Of a stretch of DNA of 61,826 nucleotides, positions 1 through 8,863 are shown piece by piece. The DNA lies in the NCBI GenBank assembly GCA_001443455.1, contig LDXO01000001.1, forward strand, positions 67,102 to 128,927, in the 5' to 3' direction. Position 1 is the first letter of the stretch. Every line of letters begins with the position of its first letter. Under the pieces are notes generated by a model, which saw only the letters and a program-made list of their open reading frames with translations, was not told the DNA's origin and did not search any database. Both the position numbers and the translations under genes were made by a program. This stretch comes from Deltaproteobacteria bacterium CSP1-8. Its GTDB lineage: Bacteria; Desulfobacterota; Deferrimicrobia; Deferrimicrobiales; Deferrimicrobiaceae.

Positions 1-1
1 G

Positions 2-730
2 AACGTCCTCATCAAGATCCCCGGCACCCGGGAGGGCCTGCCCGCGATCGAGGAGACCATCGCCCGGGGCATTCCGGTGAACGTGACTCTCATCTTTTCC
101 GTGAAGCGGTACGAGGAGGTGGCCGGGTCGTACATCCGCGGTGTAGAGCGGCTTGCTGCCCAGGGAAAAAACCCTGCTCGCGTCGCCTCGGTGGCCTCCT
201 TTTTCGTTTCCCGCGTGGACACGGCGGTGGACAAGCTCCTCGACGAGGTGATCCCCCGGTGGCCGGGCTCGCCCAAGGCCGAGACGGCGATCTCCCTGAA
301 AGGGAAGGTGGCGGTGGCCAACGCGGGGCTGGCGTATGCGAAGTTCCGGGAGATCTTTTCTGCCCCCCGTTGGAAAACACTTGCCTCGAAGGGGGCCAGG
401 GTGCAGCGACCGCTGTGGGCGAGCACGGGCACGAAGAACCCGAAGTACTCCGACGTGCTCTACGTCGAGGAGCTGATCGGACCCGACACCGTCAACACGA
501 TGCCCCTGGCGACGATCGACGCCTTTCGCGACCACGGGAAGGTCACGGACACGTTGACAGGCAAGGAGAAGGAGGCGAAAGAGGTTCTTGACGACCTCGG
601 GCTCCTCGACATCGGGATCGAGGAGGTATGCGAGAAGCTGGTCCGGGACGGCGTCCGCAGCTTCGCGGACTCCTACCGCGCGCTTCTTGGGGCGATCGAG
701 AAGAAGCTCGCCGAGGCGAAGGTGGCCTGA
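2..730 (+). CDS. tal: transaldolase, 3' part (5' end outside window)
   Basis: The frame is open from base 2, so only the C-terminal 242 residues are visible and the true start lies upstream. The first residues (NVLIKIPGTREG) match the transaldolase strand carrying the Schiff-base lysine, so the catalytic Lys is the codon at 14-16. The following text (PVNVTLIFS, then KRYEEVAGSYIRG) is typical of the longer type-2 Tal found in many bacteria. The enzyme moves a dihydroxyacetone unit between sedoheptulose-7-phosphate and glyceraldehyde-3-phosphate in the cytoplasmic non-oxidative pentose phosphate branch. It precedes gnd by 39 bases and is probably in the same transcript. A GTG at 77 is internal and not a start. 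Confidence 0.95.
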   Translation, partial: NVLIKIPGTREGLPAIEETIARGIPVNVTLIFSVKRYEEVAGSYIRGVERLAAQGKNPARVASVASFFVSRVDTAVDKLLDEVIPRWPGSPKAETAISLKGKVAVANAGLAYAKFREIFSAPRWKTLASKGARVQRPLWASTGTKNPKYSDVLYVEELIGPDTVNTMPLATIDAFRDHGKVTDTLTGKEKEAKEVLDDLGLLDIGIEEVCEKLVRDGVRSFADSYRALLGAIEKKLAEAKVA

Positions 731-769
731 ACCGAAAACCCCTGAAGCGGAATTGCCGGAGGTCGACAG

Positions 770-1699
770 ATGCGGATCGCGATGGTGGGATTGGGGAAGA
801 TGGGTCTCAACATGACCCGCCGGCTGCTCCGCGGAGGGCACGAAGTGGTCGCCGCCGACCGCTCCGCGAATGCGGTCAGGGAGGCCGCCCGCGAGGGGGC
901 CCTCCCGGCTGCGTCGGTCGCCGATGCGGTTGCGATCCTTTCCCCCCCGAGGGTGGTGTGGCTCATGGTCCCGGCCGGTCCGCCCGTGGACGAGAACGTG
1001 GAACTTCTCGCCGGGACCCTCGAGGCCGGGGACGTGGTTGTGGACGGCGGGAACTCGCTCTACAAGGAAGCGCCCCGACGGGCGAAGCGTCTTGCCGAGC
1101 GCGGGGTCCGGTTTCTCGACGCCGGGACCAGCGGCGGGATCTGGGGGCTTGCCAAGGGGTACTGTCTCATGGTCGGGGGGGACGAGGACGCCTTCCGTGT
1201 CGTGAACCCGATCCTTGCAACGCTTGCCCCGCCCGGGGGATACGCCCACATGGGACCGCACGGAGCCGGCCATTTCGTGAAGATGGTCCACAACGGCATC
1301 GAGTACGGCATGATGCAGTCGTACGCCGAGGGGTTCGAACTTTTGTCATCCGCCCCCTTTTCGCTCGACCTGCGGGCGATCGCCTCCCTGTGGAACCAGG
1401 GGAGCGTCGTCCGGTCCTGGCTTCTGGAACTTGCCGAACGGGCGTTGGAAAAAAACCCTGGTCTCTCGGGGCTCTCCCCGTACGTGGACGATTCGGGGGA
1501 AGGGCGCTGGACGGTCGAGCAGTCCATCGAGGCGGGAGTTCCTCTCCCGTCCATCGCACTTTCACTCTACATGAGGTTCTTCTCCCGGCAGGACAATTCC
1601 TTCGCGATGCGGATGCTGGCTGCGCTGCGCAACGAGTTCGGGGGCCACGCGGTGAAGACGGCGTCTGCCCGGCCGAAGAAGGGGAAGCGGAATGACTGA
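770..1699 (+). CDS. gnd: 6-phosphogluconate dehydrogenase (decarboxylating), short YqeC-type
   Basis: The 309-residue protein oxidatively decarboxylates 6-phosphogluconate to ribulose-5-phosphate. The N-terminal Rossmann motif is GLGKMG (7-12), the family signature DGGNS lies at 92-96, and the catalytic helix has K171 with H174-N175. At about 300 residues it belongs to the short 6PGDH class that lacks the long C-terminal extension of the E. coli enzyme; this class often prefers NAD, but cofactor use cannot be read here. An AGG-type ribosome site precedes the ATG at 770. The 3' end overlaps the zwf start by 8 bases, which suggests translational coupling. Confidence 0.95.
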   Translation: MRIAMVGLGKMGLNMTRRLLRGGHEVVAADRSANAVREAAREGALPAASVADAVAILSPPRVVWLMVPAGPPVDENVELLAGTLEAGDVVVDGGNSLYKEAPRRAKRLAERGVRFLDAGTSGGIWGLAKGYCLMVGGDEDAFRVVNPILATLAPPGGYAHMGPHGAGHFVKMVHNGIEYGMMQSYAEGFELLSSAPFSLDLRAIASLWNQGSVVRSWLLELAERALEKNPGLSGLSPYVDDSGEGRWTVEQSIEAGVPLPSIALSLYMRFFSRQDNSFAMRMLAALRNEFGGHAVKTASARPKKGKRND

Positions 1700-3245
1700 G
1701 GATGGGAAAAGACCGGCCGCGGCCCCCCTTCCCCAGGAGGCATCAGCCGCCGCGATCCCCCCCCCGTGCCTTCTCGTCATTTTCGGGGCTTCGGGGGATC
1801 TGACGAAGCGGAAGCTCGTCCCGGCCCTGTTCGGGCTATTCCGGGAGAAACTCCTTCCCGAGGGGTTCGCCGTCCTGGGGGTGTCGCGCACCCCGTACCC
1901 GGACGACGCGTTCCGCGACCACCTGCGGGACGGGATCCGGGATCTCCAACCGGAGAAGTTCGACCCCGCCTCCTGGGACGCCTTCGCGAAAAGGCTCTAC
2001 TACCAGCCAGGGGACATCGGGGACCCGGAGAGCACAAAGGCTTTGGCCGCGCGGATCCGCGCCGTTGCGAAAGACCGGGGGATCCCGGGGAACCTCATCT
2101 TCTACGCCTCCGTCGCGCCGAAGTTCTACGACCCCCTTATCCGACGGATCGGGGAGGCGGGGCTTGCCGCCGCCTCGGAGGACCTGCCCGGCTACCGGCG
2201 CGTGGTGATCGAGAAACCGTTCGGCCGCGACCTGGCGAGTGCCCGGGAGCTCACGAAAGTGGTCTCGGGAGTCTTCCGGGAGGACCAGGTCTACCGGATC
2301 GACCACTACCTCGGGAAGGAGACGGTCCAGAACATCCTCGTTTTCCGGTTCGGCAACGAGATCTTCGAGCCGATCTGGAACCGGAACTACATCGACCACG
2401 TCCAGATCACGGTGGCCGAGACGCTCGGGGTGGAAAGCAGGGGGGACTACTACGAGGAGGCGGGGGCCGTGCGGGACATGATCCAGAACCACCTGCTGCA
2501 GCTCCTCGCGCTCGTGGCGATGGAGCCCCCGATCTCGCTTTCCGCCGAGGACGTGCGGGACGAGAAGGTGAAGCTCCTCCGCTCGCTCGATCCGATCCCC
2601 GACGAGGCCGTGGGCGAGGTGTGCGTGCGGGGACAGTACACCACCGGGGAGGTCGGCGGGCAGAGGGTCGCATCTTACCGCCAGGAGAAGAACGTCTCCC
2701 CCGGGTCCCTGACCGAGACGTACACCGCCCTGAAACTCTCGATCGACAACTGGCGGTGGGGCGGGGTCCCGTTCTACCTCCGCACGGGGAAGCGCCTGGC
2801 CCGGGGGGTCTCCGAGATCGCGATCCGGTTCCGCCCCGTTCCCTATCTCCTGTTCGGTGATACGGCGTGCGGCCAGCTGGAGTCGAACGTCCTGGTCCTC
2901 AACATCCAGCCCGAGGAGGGGATCTTTCTCAAGGTGGGGGCGAAGTCCCCGGGTCCTTCGATCTGCGTGAAGCCGGTGGAGTTCCAGTTTACCTACGAGC
3001 GCGCCTTCGGGGCCAAGAGCCAGCCCGCCTACGGGAGGCTCCTGCTCGACGCGATGCTCGGCGATGCGACGCTCTTCCCCAGGGACGACACGGTGAGGAT
3101 CTCCTGGTCGCTCCTTGGCCCCCTCCTCTCCCGGTGGGAGGAGAACCCGGGGCGCGACCTGTTCTTCTACCCGGCGGGGAGCTTGGGCCCCCGGGAGGCC
3201 GACAAGATCCTGGGCCGGGAGGGGAGGCAGTGGCGGATCCCGTGA
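1692..3245 (+). CDS. zwf: glucose-6-phosphate 1-dehydrogenase
   Basis: The 517-residue protein catalyses the entry step of the oxidative pentose phosphate pathway, oxidising glucose-6-phosphate to 6-phosphoglucono-lactone with NADP. The dinucleotide-binding motif GASGDLTKRKL is at 32-42, EKPFG at 174-178, and the active-site signature RIDHYLGKE at 202-210. Length and motif order are normal for the family. The first 25 residues are a low-complexity Ala/Pro-rich extension before the core; a later start is possible, but the 8-base overlap with gnd supports the ATG at 1692. It is followed without a gap by the lactonase gene. Confidence 0.96.
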   Translation: MTEDGKRPAAAPLPQEASAAAIPPPCLLVIFGASGDLTKRKLVPALFGLFREKLLPEGFAVLGVSRTPYPDDAFRDHLRDGIRDLQPEKFDPASWDAFAKRLYYQPGDIGDPESTKALAARIRAVAKDRGIPGNLIFYASVAPKFYDPLIRRIGEAGLAAASEDLPGYRRVVIEKPFGRDLASARELTKVVSGVFREDQVYRIDHYLGKETVQNILVFRFGNEIFEPIWNRNYIDHVQITVAETLGVESRGDYYEEAGAVRDMIQNHLLQLLALVAMEPPISLSAEDVRDEKVKLLRSLDPIPDEAVGEVCVRGQYTTGEVGGQRVASYRQEKNVSPGSLTETYTALKLSIDNWRWGGVPFYLRTGKRLARGVSEIAIRFRPVPYLLFGDTACGQLESNVLVLNIQPEEGIFLKVGAKSPGPSICVKPVEFQFTYERAFGAKSQPAYGRLLLDAMLGDATLFPRDDTVRISWSLLGPLLSRWEENPGRDLFFYPAGSLGPREADKILGREGRQWRIP

Positions 3246-4081
3246 CGCATGCAGGGGACGACCCGTCCGGCAGGCTCTTCGTGCTTTCCTCGCCGGAGGA
3301 GCTGGCCCGGGCGGCGGCGGGGCGGCTTTGGGGGATCGCGCGGGAGCGGGCGACAGTCTTGGGCCGGACCGGGAAAGGGACGAAAAGGGTTTCCCTGGCC
3401 CTCTCCGGAGGGAGAACCCCCCGCCTCACGCTTGCGGCCCTTTCCTCCGAGCCGTACCGGGACCGGTTCCCGTGGGATCTCGTCCATTTCTACCAGGTCG
3501 ACGAGCGTTGGGTTTCCCCCGGCGACCCGGCGAGCAACCAGCGGATGCTGCGGGAGTCGCTCATGTCCTGCGCCCCCGTCCCCCCGGATCACTTCCACCC
3601 GGTCGACACCTCCCTGCCTGACCCGCGGGAGGGAGCGCGCAGGTATGAAGAGACGCTCCGGCGCGCTTTCCGGGGGACCCCCGGTGACTTCCCCCGGTTC
3701 GACGCGATCTTGCTGGGGCTGGGGGCCGACGGGCACACCGCATCGCTGTTCCCCGGTTCCGTCGCTCTGGAGGAGGAAACCGCCTGGGTGGTGCAGACCG
3801 AGGGGGGGGATCCACCCGCTCCCCGCGTCACCCTGACGCTCCCCGTGCTGAACGCGGCCTCCCAGGTGATCTTCCTGGTGAGCGGGAAGGAGAAGGCCCG
3901 GGTTCTGGGGGAGGTCCTGTCGGGAAGGGGAGGGGAACTGCCCGCCTCCCGGGTTTCCCCGCGCAGGGGAAAGGTCACCTTCCTTGCCGATGCCGCCGCC
4001 GCGTCGCTCCTTGGCGGGAAGTCCCCGCCGGCCCGCAGGGCAGGCGGGAATGGACGAGGGAAGGAGGACGGCACCGGATGA
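3242..4081 (+). CDS. pgl: 6-phosphogluconolactonase
   Basis: The 279-residue protein hydrolyses 6-phosphoglucono-lactone, the product of the preceding gene. Visible DevB-type motifs are LSGGRTP (54-60), VDERWV (86-91) and GLGADGHTASLFPG (159-172). I chose the GTG at 3242 because it overlaps the zwf stop in a GTGA arrangement and has GGAGG upstream. A second in-frame GTG at 3230 would add four residues. The last 25 residues are Gly/Arg-rich and probably unstructured. The stop overlaps the glk start in an ATGA arrangement. Confidence 0.93.
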   Translation: MTHAGDDPSGRLFVLSSPEELARAAAGRLWGIARERATVLGRTGKGTKRVSLALSGGRTPRLTLAALSSEPYRDRFPWDLVHFYQVDERWVSPGDPASNQRMLRESLMSCAPVPPDHFHPVDTSLPDPREGARRYEETLRRAFRGTPGDFPRFDAILLGLGADGHTASLFPGSVALEEETAWVVQTEGGDPPAPRVTLTLPVLNAASQVIFLVSGKEKARVLGEVLSGRGGELPASRVSPRRGKVTFLADAAAASLLGGKSPPARRAGGNGRGKEDGTG

Positions 4082-5067
4082 GGATCCTTGCGGGAGACGT
4101 GGGGGGCACGAAAACGAACCTCGCGCTCTTTCTCCGGGAAGGAAGCACGTTGCGCCGGAAGGAACTCCGGTCGTTCCCGAGCGGCGGGTACCCGGACCTG
4201 GAATCGATCCTCACGGAGTTTCTCGCCGGGAAACCCGGGGTCGACGCGGCCTGCATCGGCGTGGCGGGGCCGGTGGTGTCCGGGCGGAGCCGGGTGACCA
4301 ACCTCCCGTGGGTCGTGGACGAGGATTCGGTGAAAACCGCCATCGGGGCGCCGCGCGCCTTCCTCATCAACGACCTGCAGGCGACCGCCTTTTCCGTTGC
4401 GTATCTCCCGGGCGAGAGCCTGGCCGTCCTCCAGGGGGGGAAGGCCGACCCGCGGGGGAACGTCGCGGTAATCGCCGCGGGAACCGGCCTCGGCGCGTCG
4501 TTCCTCGTGTGGGCAGGAACGCGGTACCTGCCGGTCGCTTCGGAGGCAGGGCACGCCGATTTCGCTCCAAGGGACGAGCGTGAGGTGCGGCTGTTCCATT
4601 ACCTGAAAGGGCGGCACGGTCGCGTCAGCGTGGAGCGGGCGGTGTCGGGCCCGGGGCTGCACGCGATCTACCGGTTTCTGCGCGAGTCCGAGGGAATGGC
4701 GGAATCCCCGGAGATCGAGGCGCTCCTCGCCGCGGAGGACCCGCCGCACGTCATCTCGCAGGAGGGGCTTTCCGGGCGGTCGGGTGCCTGCCGCGAGGCC
4801 CTGCGGATCTTCTCGTCCCTCTACGGGGCGCAGGCGGGAAACCTCACCCTTCAGATGATGGCGACGGGAGGGGTGTCCCTGGGAGGAGGGATCGCCCCCT
4901 CGATCCTCCCGATCCTCTCGGAAGGTACGTTTCTCGAATCGTTCCTCTCCAAGGGGAGATTCCGGCAGTTCCTCTCGAGAGTGCCGGTCAAGGTGATCCT
5001 GGACGACAAGGCCGCGCTGCTCGGAGCGGCGCACTTCGCCTTCGCGGGGGAGGGGGTGGCCGGTTGA
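4078..5067 (+). CDS. glk: glucokinase (Glk family)
   Basis: The 329-residue protein phosphorylates glucose with ATP, feeding the dehydrogenase encoded upstream. It has the ATP-binding motif GDVGGTK (6-12), GVAGPV (61-66), the catalytic-Asp motif INDLQA (97-102), GTGLG (135-139) and EAGH (156-159), matching the bacterial Glk family rather than the ROK family. ATGA overlap with pgl and a TTGA overlap with rpiB mark tight coupling. Its presence suggests the operon handles free glucose, perhaps from glycogen turnover, since a branching enzyme is encoded at about 34 kb. Confidence 0.94.
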   Translation: MRILAGDVGGTKTNLALFLREGSTLRRKELRSFPSGGYPDLESILTEFLAGKPGVDAACIGVAGPVVSGRSRVTNLPWVVDEDSVKTAIGAPRAFLINDLQATAFSVAYLPGESLAVLQGGKADPRGNVAVIAAGTGLGASFLVWAGTRYLPVASEAGHADFAPRDEREVRLFHYLKGRHGRVSVERAVSGPGLHAIYRFLRESEGMAESPEIEALLAAEDPPHVISQEGLSGRSGACREALRIFSSLYGAQAGNLTLQMMATGGVSLGGGIAPSILPILSEGTFLESFLSKGRFRQFLSRVPVKVILDDKAALLGAAHFAFAGEGVAG

Positions 5068-5537
5068 CGAAGACCCGCAGGCTCCCAAGGATCGTGCTGG
5101 CCTCCGACCACGGGGGGGTGGCGATGAAGGCGGACCTTCTCCGGTTCCTGTCGGGCAAGGGCTACGTCGTCCGGGACCTGGGGACGGACACTCCCGACCC
5201 GGTGGATTACCCCGACTACGGATTCGCCGCCGCCGCGTGGATCCGGCGGGGGGAGGCCGACCGGGCCATCCTCCTCTGCAAGTCGGGCATCGGGATGGCG
5301 ATCGCGGCGAACAAGGCGAAGGGCGTGCGGGCGGCGCTGGTGTCGACCGTGCCGGACGCCTTGCTGTCCCGGCGTCACAACGACGCCAACGTGCTCGTCC
5401 TGGGCGCCCTCGAGGTCCCGCCCCGCCGGGCACGCAGCATCGTGACGACGTGGCTTGCGACCCCCTTCGACGGGGGGCGCCATCGCCGCCGGGTGGAGAA
5501 GATCCGGCGCTACGAGAAGGCCCACTGGAAGGAGTGA
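5064..5537 (+). CDS. rpiB: ribose-5-phosphate isomerase B
   Basis: The 157-residue protein interconverts ribulose-5-phosphate and ribose-5-phosphate. The RpiB/LacAB signature is clear: ASDHGG (13-18), the active-site Cys72 followed by GIGMAIAANK, and HNDANVLVLGA. The usual CGTGIGM reads CKSGIGM here, keeping the Cys and the anion-holding glycines. The start is a TTG at 5064 overlapping the glk stop (TTGA). It is the last gene of the operon and ends 25 bases from the convergent sensor kinase at 5563. Confidence 0.93.
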   Translation: MTKTRRLPRIVLASDHGGVAMKADLLRFLSGKGYVVRDLGTDTPDPVDYPDYGFAAAAWIRRGEADRAILLCKSGIGMAIAANKAKGVRAALVSTVPDALLSRRHNDANVLVLGALEVPPRRARSIVTTWLATPFDGGRHRRRVEKIRRYEKAHWKE

Positions 5538-5562
5538 GGGGGAAAGCGTCTCCCGTCAGGGT

Positions 5563-8500
5563 TTACGGGTCCCCGCCCCCGATGACCCTGCGCAAGGCCG
5601 CCGCGAGGGTTCCGACCCGGTACGGTTTCGGGAGAAACCCCGCGGCCCCGGCCGACAGGAGGCTCTGGGGCCCTCCTTCCACGGCGTACCCCGAGGAGAG
5701 AAGGATCCGGGCGGAGGGGTCGATCTCCTTCAGCCGGTGGAACGTCTCCTCCCCGCCCATCCCGGGCATGATCATGTCGAGGATGACCGCCGCGATCTCC
5801 CCGCGTTTCTCCGAGAAGGTCTTCACGGCCTCGAGGCCGTTCCCGGCCGTGAGGACCCGGTAGCCGAGCCTGCCGAGCATCTCCACCGCGAGCTGGCGCA
5901 GCGACTCCTCGTCGTCGACGAAAAGGACCGTCTCCGTTCCGCCGACCGGTTCCTCCGGGACGGGGGAAGGCGAAGGCGATATCTTCTTCGGGGAGGCGGG
6001 CAGCAGCACCCGGAACGTCGTCCCCTCCCCTGGGGTGCTCCGGACGACCAGGTACCCTCCGTGGTTTTTCACGATGCCGTAGGCCATCGCCAGTCCCATC
6101 CCGCTTCCTTTCCCCGGTTCCTTGGTGGTGAAGAACGGCTCGAAGATGCGCGGGATGTTTTCCGGAGGGATTCCCATGCCGGTATCGGAGAGGAGGAGCA
6201 AGACGTACTTCCCGCGCGGCGCCCCCTCGGGGGCTCCCTCCTCGTCTCCCGAAAACGTCTCGTGGCGCGTCCCGAGCGTGAGGATTCCGCCATCGGGCAT
6301 GGCGTCGCGGGCGTTGATGCACAGGTTGAGGACCGTCTGCTCCAGCTGGCCGGCGTCCCCCTCGACGGCCGAAAGGCCATCGGCCAACTCCGTCCGGATC
6401 TCGATCGACCGGTCGAAGGTATGGCGAATCATGGAAACGACCTTCCCCACGACCTGGTTGAGGTCGACCGGCCGTACCTCGTACTTGCCGCCCCGCGCGA
6501 ACCCGAGGAGCTGGGTGGTGAGGTCGGACGCGCGCAGCCCCGCCCGTTCGATGGCTTCGATCTCCTCCGCCCCCGCGTCCCCGATCCGGGCCTTGAGCAG
6601 CGAGGTGTATCCCATGATCGCCTGGATGATGTTGTTGAAGTCGTGGGCGATCCCGCCCGCGAGCGTCCCCACCGCCTCCATCTTCTGGATGTTCCGCAGC
6701 TGCTCTTCGAGGTGTCTCTGCTCGGTGATGTCGATTCCGGTCCCGATTACCCAGACCACCTCGCCCCGTTCATCTCTCGTGACGGAGTTGTTCCAGCGGA
6801 TGTTCCGTTCCCCTCCGTTGCGCATGCGCCACGGGTTTTCGTAGTACGGGAAGATGTCCTTTTCGCCAAGCTGGGAGAACGCCTCCCGGATCGGGGCGAC
6901 AACCCGCTCGGGGAGAAGGAGGTCCCAGATGCGCTTTCCCCGGACCTCGCTCTCCCGCCACCCGGTCAACTCCTCGCATTTCCGGTTGAAGAGCAGGATC
7001 CTTCCCTCCCGGTCCATCACCACGATCAGGACGTTCGCGACGGCCAGGATCCTGGAGGAGAAGTCCTTTTCCCTCCGGAGGGCCTCCTCGGCGTCCTTCC
7101 GCCGGGTGATGTCGGTGATCTGTCCCAGCGCGAGGTCCTCCGAAACCGGGAAGACGTCGAGCAGACCCCAGAAATGCGTCCCGTCCTTCCGTTTCCGGAG
7201 AACTTCCGTCTCCACCGGCCGACCGGTGCGCAGAACGTTTTCGTAGGGGTCATCCTCTCCCGGAGAAACGGCGTGATCGGAAACGGCAAGGCGCAGGAAT
7301 TCCTCTCTCGGGTATCCGTAGAGCCGCAGGCAGCCCTCGTTCACGTCGTGGAATCGCCCGTCCTTCCCCACCGTGACTGCAGGAGGGCCCTGCTCGAACA
7401 GGAGGCGGTACTTCTCCTCGGAGGCGCGAAGACGCGTGACCATGCGGTACTTTTCGATCGCCATCGCCATCTGGTCCGGGATGCTCCCCAGCCTCTCCAC
7501 CGTCGCAAGGGAGTACGCTCCCTTCCGGCGGCTGTTGAAGTTCAGCGTTCCCACGATCCTCTCCCCGACGAAGAGGGGGATCATGAGCCGGGACCTTATC
7601 CCTTCCCTCACGAGGACCTCGTTCTCCGCGAACTGGTCCGGGGAGGCCGCCATGTCCGCGTCCAGCCGCGTCATGCGGTGGGAGAGAACCCATCCGGGGG
7701 CCGACCGGTCGAGCGGGACGCGGATTCCTGTCCCGAGATCGGTATGTCCCTTCGAGTAGGCACGGATGAGGATGGGGTCCTTCCCTTCCTCGAAGACGGC
7801 CACGGAGGTCCGGTCGAAGTCGATCAGTTTTTCCATCTCCTTCGCGATCCGCTCGTGGACCTTCCCGATATCCCAGTCCGACGCGATGAACCGGTTCACC
7901 CGCTCGATCGTGCGAAGCCGGGTGATCAGCTGCTGGAGCTGGTTCTCCAGGCCCTTCCGCTCTCCCGTGCCCTGCACGGTGACGACCATTCCCGCCGGGA
8001 CGCCCCCCTCCCCGGTCACGCGGGAGACCGTCACCCGGCAGTCGGCCTCGCCCCCCGGTTTCGTGTTCAGCCGCGTTTCCTGGGAGACCGCATTCCCGCT
8101 GCGCACCGTGCGAACCATCGCGTCGACAGCTTCCGGAGGAACGGGAAAGAGCCGGTGGACGGTGGACCCGACCATCTCCGTCCGGGTCCAGCCGAAGAAG
8201 AGTTCGGAGGCGTCGTTCCACAGCCGGATCGTTCCCTTAAGGTCGGCAAAGAAGATCACGGCGCCGGCGGCCTGCAGGATGGAGATCCCTTCGTGCGCTT
8301 TCCTGCGGGCCCTTCGTTCCTCCTCGGTGGCGAAGGCGATTCCCGTGACGGCTTCCGGGTCTCCCGGGGGGCCTTGCGCTTTCGTGAGGTGTGCCCGGAA
8401 CCACCGTGCCCGGCTGTCGGCGCACCGGAAACGGAATTCCCACATCGGCACTTCGCCTTCCGCGAGATCCGCACAAAGGCGTTCCAGGTTCTCCCGCCCG

Positions 8501-8688
8501 TCGGGGAACAGGCGGGAGGCGAAGAGCCCCGGGTTGGCCAGGAGGTCCCGGGCCTCGAACCCGGTGAGGACCTTCACCCCGTTCGTGACGGAAAGCAGCC
8601 CGAACTTTCCGGGCCGCAGGGTGAAGACGAACGCCGGGATACCGGACAGCAGGGCACCCAGGAGGTCGTGGCGGGGGAAAGGGCTCAT
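5563..8688 (-). CDS. PAS/GAF hybrid sensor histidine kinase with C-terminal receiver
   Basis: The 1041-residue protein has no obvious membrane segments. It shows two N-terminal PAS-like domains (about 15-115 and 135-250), a GAF domain (about 265-430), two more PAS domains (about 435-545 and 560-675), a HisKA box with phospho-acceptor His682 (GGIAHDFNN), an HATPase domain (NLCINARDAMPDGG, DTGMGI, GSGMGLAM) and a receiver with phospho-acceptor Asp971 (VILDMIMPGMGG). This layout implies an intracellular phosphorelay sensor. I prefer the ATG at 8688; a TTG at 8727 would add 13 residues that read like leader sequence. No partner regulator with an output domain is adjacent. Confidence 0.92.
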   Translation of the reverse strand: MSPFPRHDLLGALLSGIPAFVFTLRPGKFGLLSVTNGVKVLTGFEARDLLANPGLFASRLFPDGRENLERLCADLAEGEVPMWEFRFRCADSRARWFRAHLTKAQGPPGDPEAVTGIAFATEEERRARRKAHEGISILQAAGAVIFFADLKGTIRLWNDASELFFGWTRTEMVGSTVHRLFPVPPEAVDAMVRTVRSGNAVSQETRLNTKPGGEADCRVTVSRVTGEGGVPAGMVVTVQGTGERKGLENQLQQLITRLRTIERVNRFIASDWDIGKVHERIAKEMEKLIDFDRTSVAVFEEGKDPILIRAYSKGHTDLGTGIRVPLDRSAPGWVLSHRMTRLDADMAASPDQFAENEVLVREGIRSRLMIPLFVGERIVGTLNFNSRRKGAYSLATVERLGSIPDQMAMAIEKYRMVTRLRASEEKYRLLFEQGPPAVTVGKDGRFHDVNEGCLRLYGYPREEFLRLAVSDHAVSPGEDDPYENVLRTGRPVETEVLRKRKDGTHFWGLLDVFPVSEDLALGQITDITRRKDAEEALRREKDFSSRILAVANVLIVVMDREGRILLFNRKCEELTGWRESEVRGKRIWDLLLPERVVAPIREAFSQLGEKDIFPYYENPWRMRNGGERNIRWNNSVTRDERGEVVWVIGTGIDITEQRHLEEQLRNIQKMEAVGTLAGGIAHDFNNIIQAIMGYTSLLKARIGDAGAEEIEAIERAGLRASDLTTQLLGFARGGKYEVRPVDLNQVVGKVVSMIRHTFDRSIEIRTELADGLSAVEGDAGQLEQTVLNLCINARDAMPDGGILTLGTRHETFSGDEEGAPEGAPRGKYVLLLLSDTGMGIPPENIPRIFEPFFTTKEPGKGSGMGLAMAYGIVKNHGGYLVVRSTPGEGTTFRVLLPASPKKISPSPSPVPEEPVGGTETVLFVDDEESLRQLAVEMLGRLGYRVLTAGNGLEAVKTFSEKRGEIAAVILDMIMPGMGGEETFHRLKEIDPSARILLSSGYAVEGGPQSLLSAGAAGFLPKPYRVGTLAAALRRVIGGGDP

Positions 8689-8792
8689 GATCTCTCTATA
8701 TTGAAGCAGGGATTTTTCCCGCGGCAACTAAAAACGGATCCCTCGCCGTGTGGCGGGTCGGGTTTCCCCTTCGATTTCCTGCGGCCGGTTTG

Positions 8793-8824
8793 TTGACAAC
8801 ATTCCCCCGCCTTTCATACATAAT
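8793..8824 (+). promoter_or_regulatory. sigma-70-type promoter upstream of kinase/TRAP cluster
   Basis: A perfect -35 TTGACA lies at 8793-8798. A -10 of TACATA (8817-8822, 18-base spacer) or CATAAT (8819-8824, 20-base spacer) follows. It sits in the divergent gap between the two kinase genes and points towards the start at 8864, about 40 bases downstream. Confidence 0.6.
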
Positions 8825-8863
8825 AGGGAAATTGGGGATGATCCGGCATCGGAGGGATTGCCA

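Noticed and set aside
5455-8796. A 1113-codon frame on the plus strand opposite the first hybrid kinase
   Set aside because: Antisense shadow with repetitive composition; it also runs through the intergenic promoter region.
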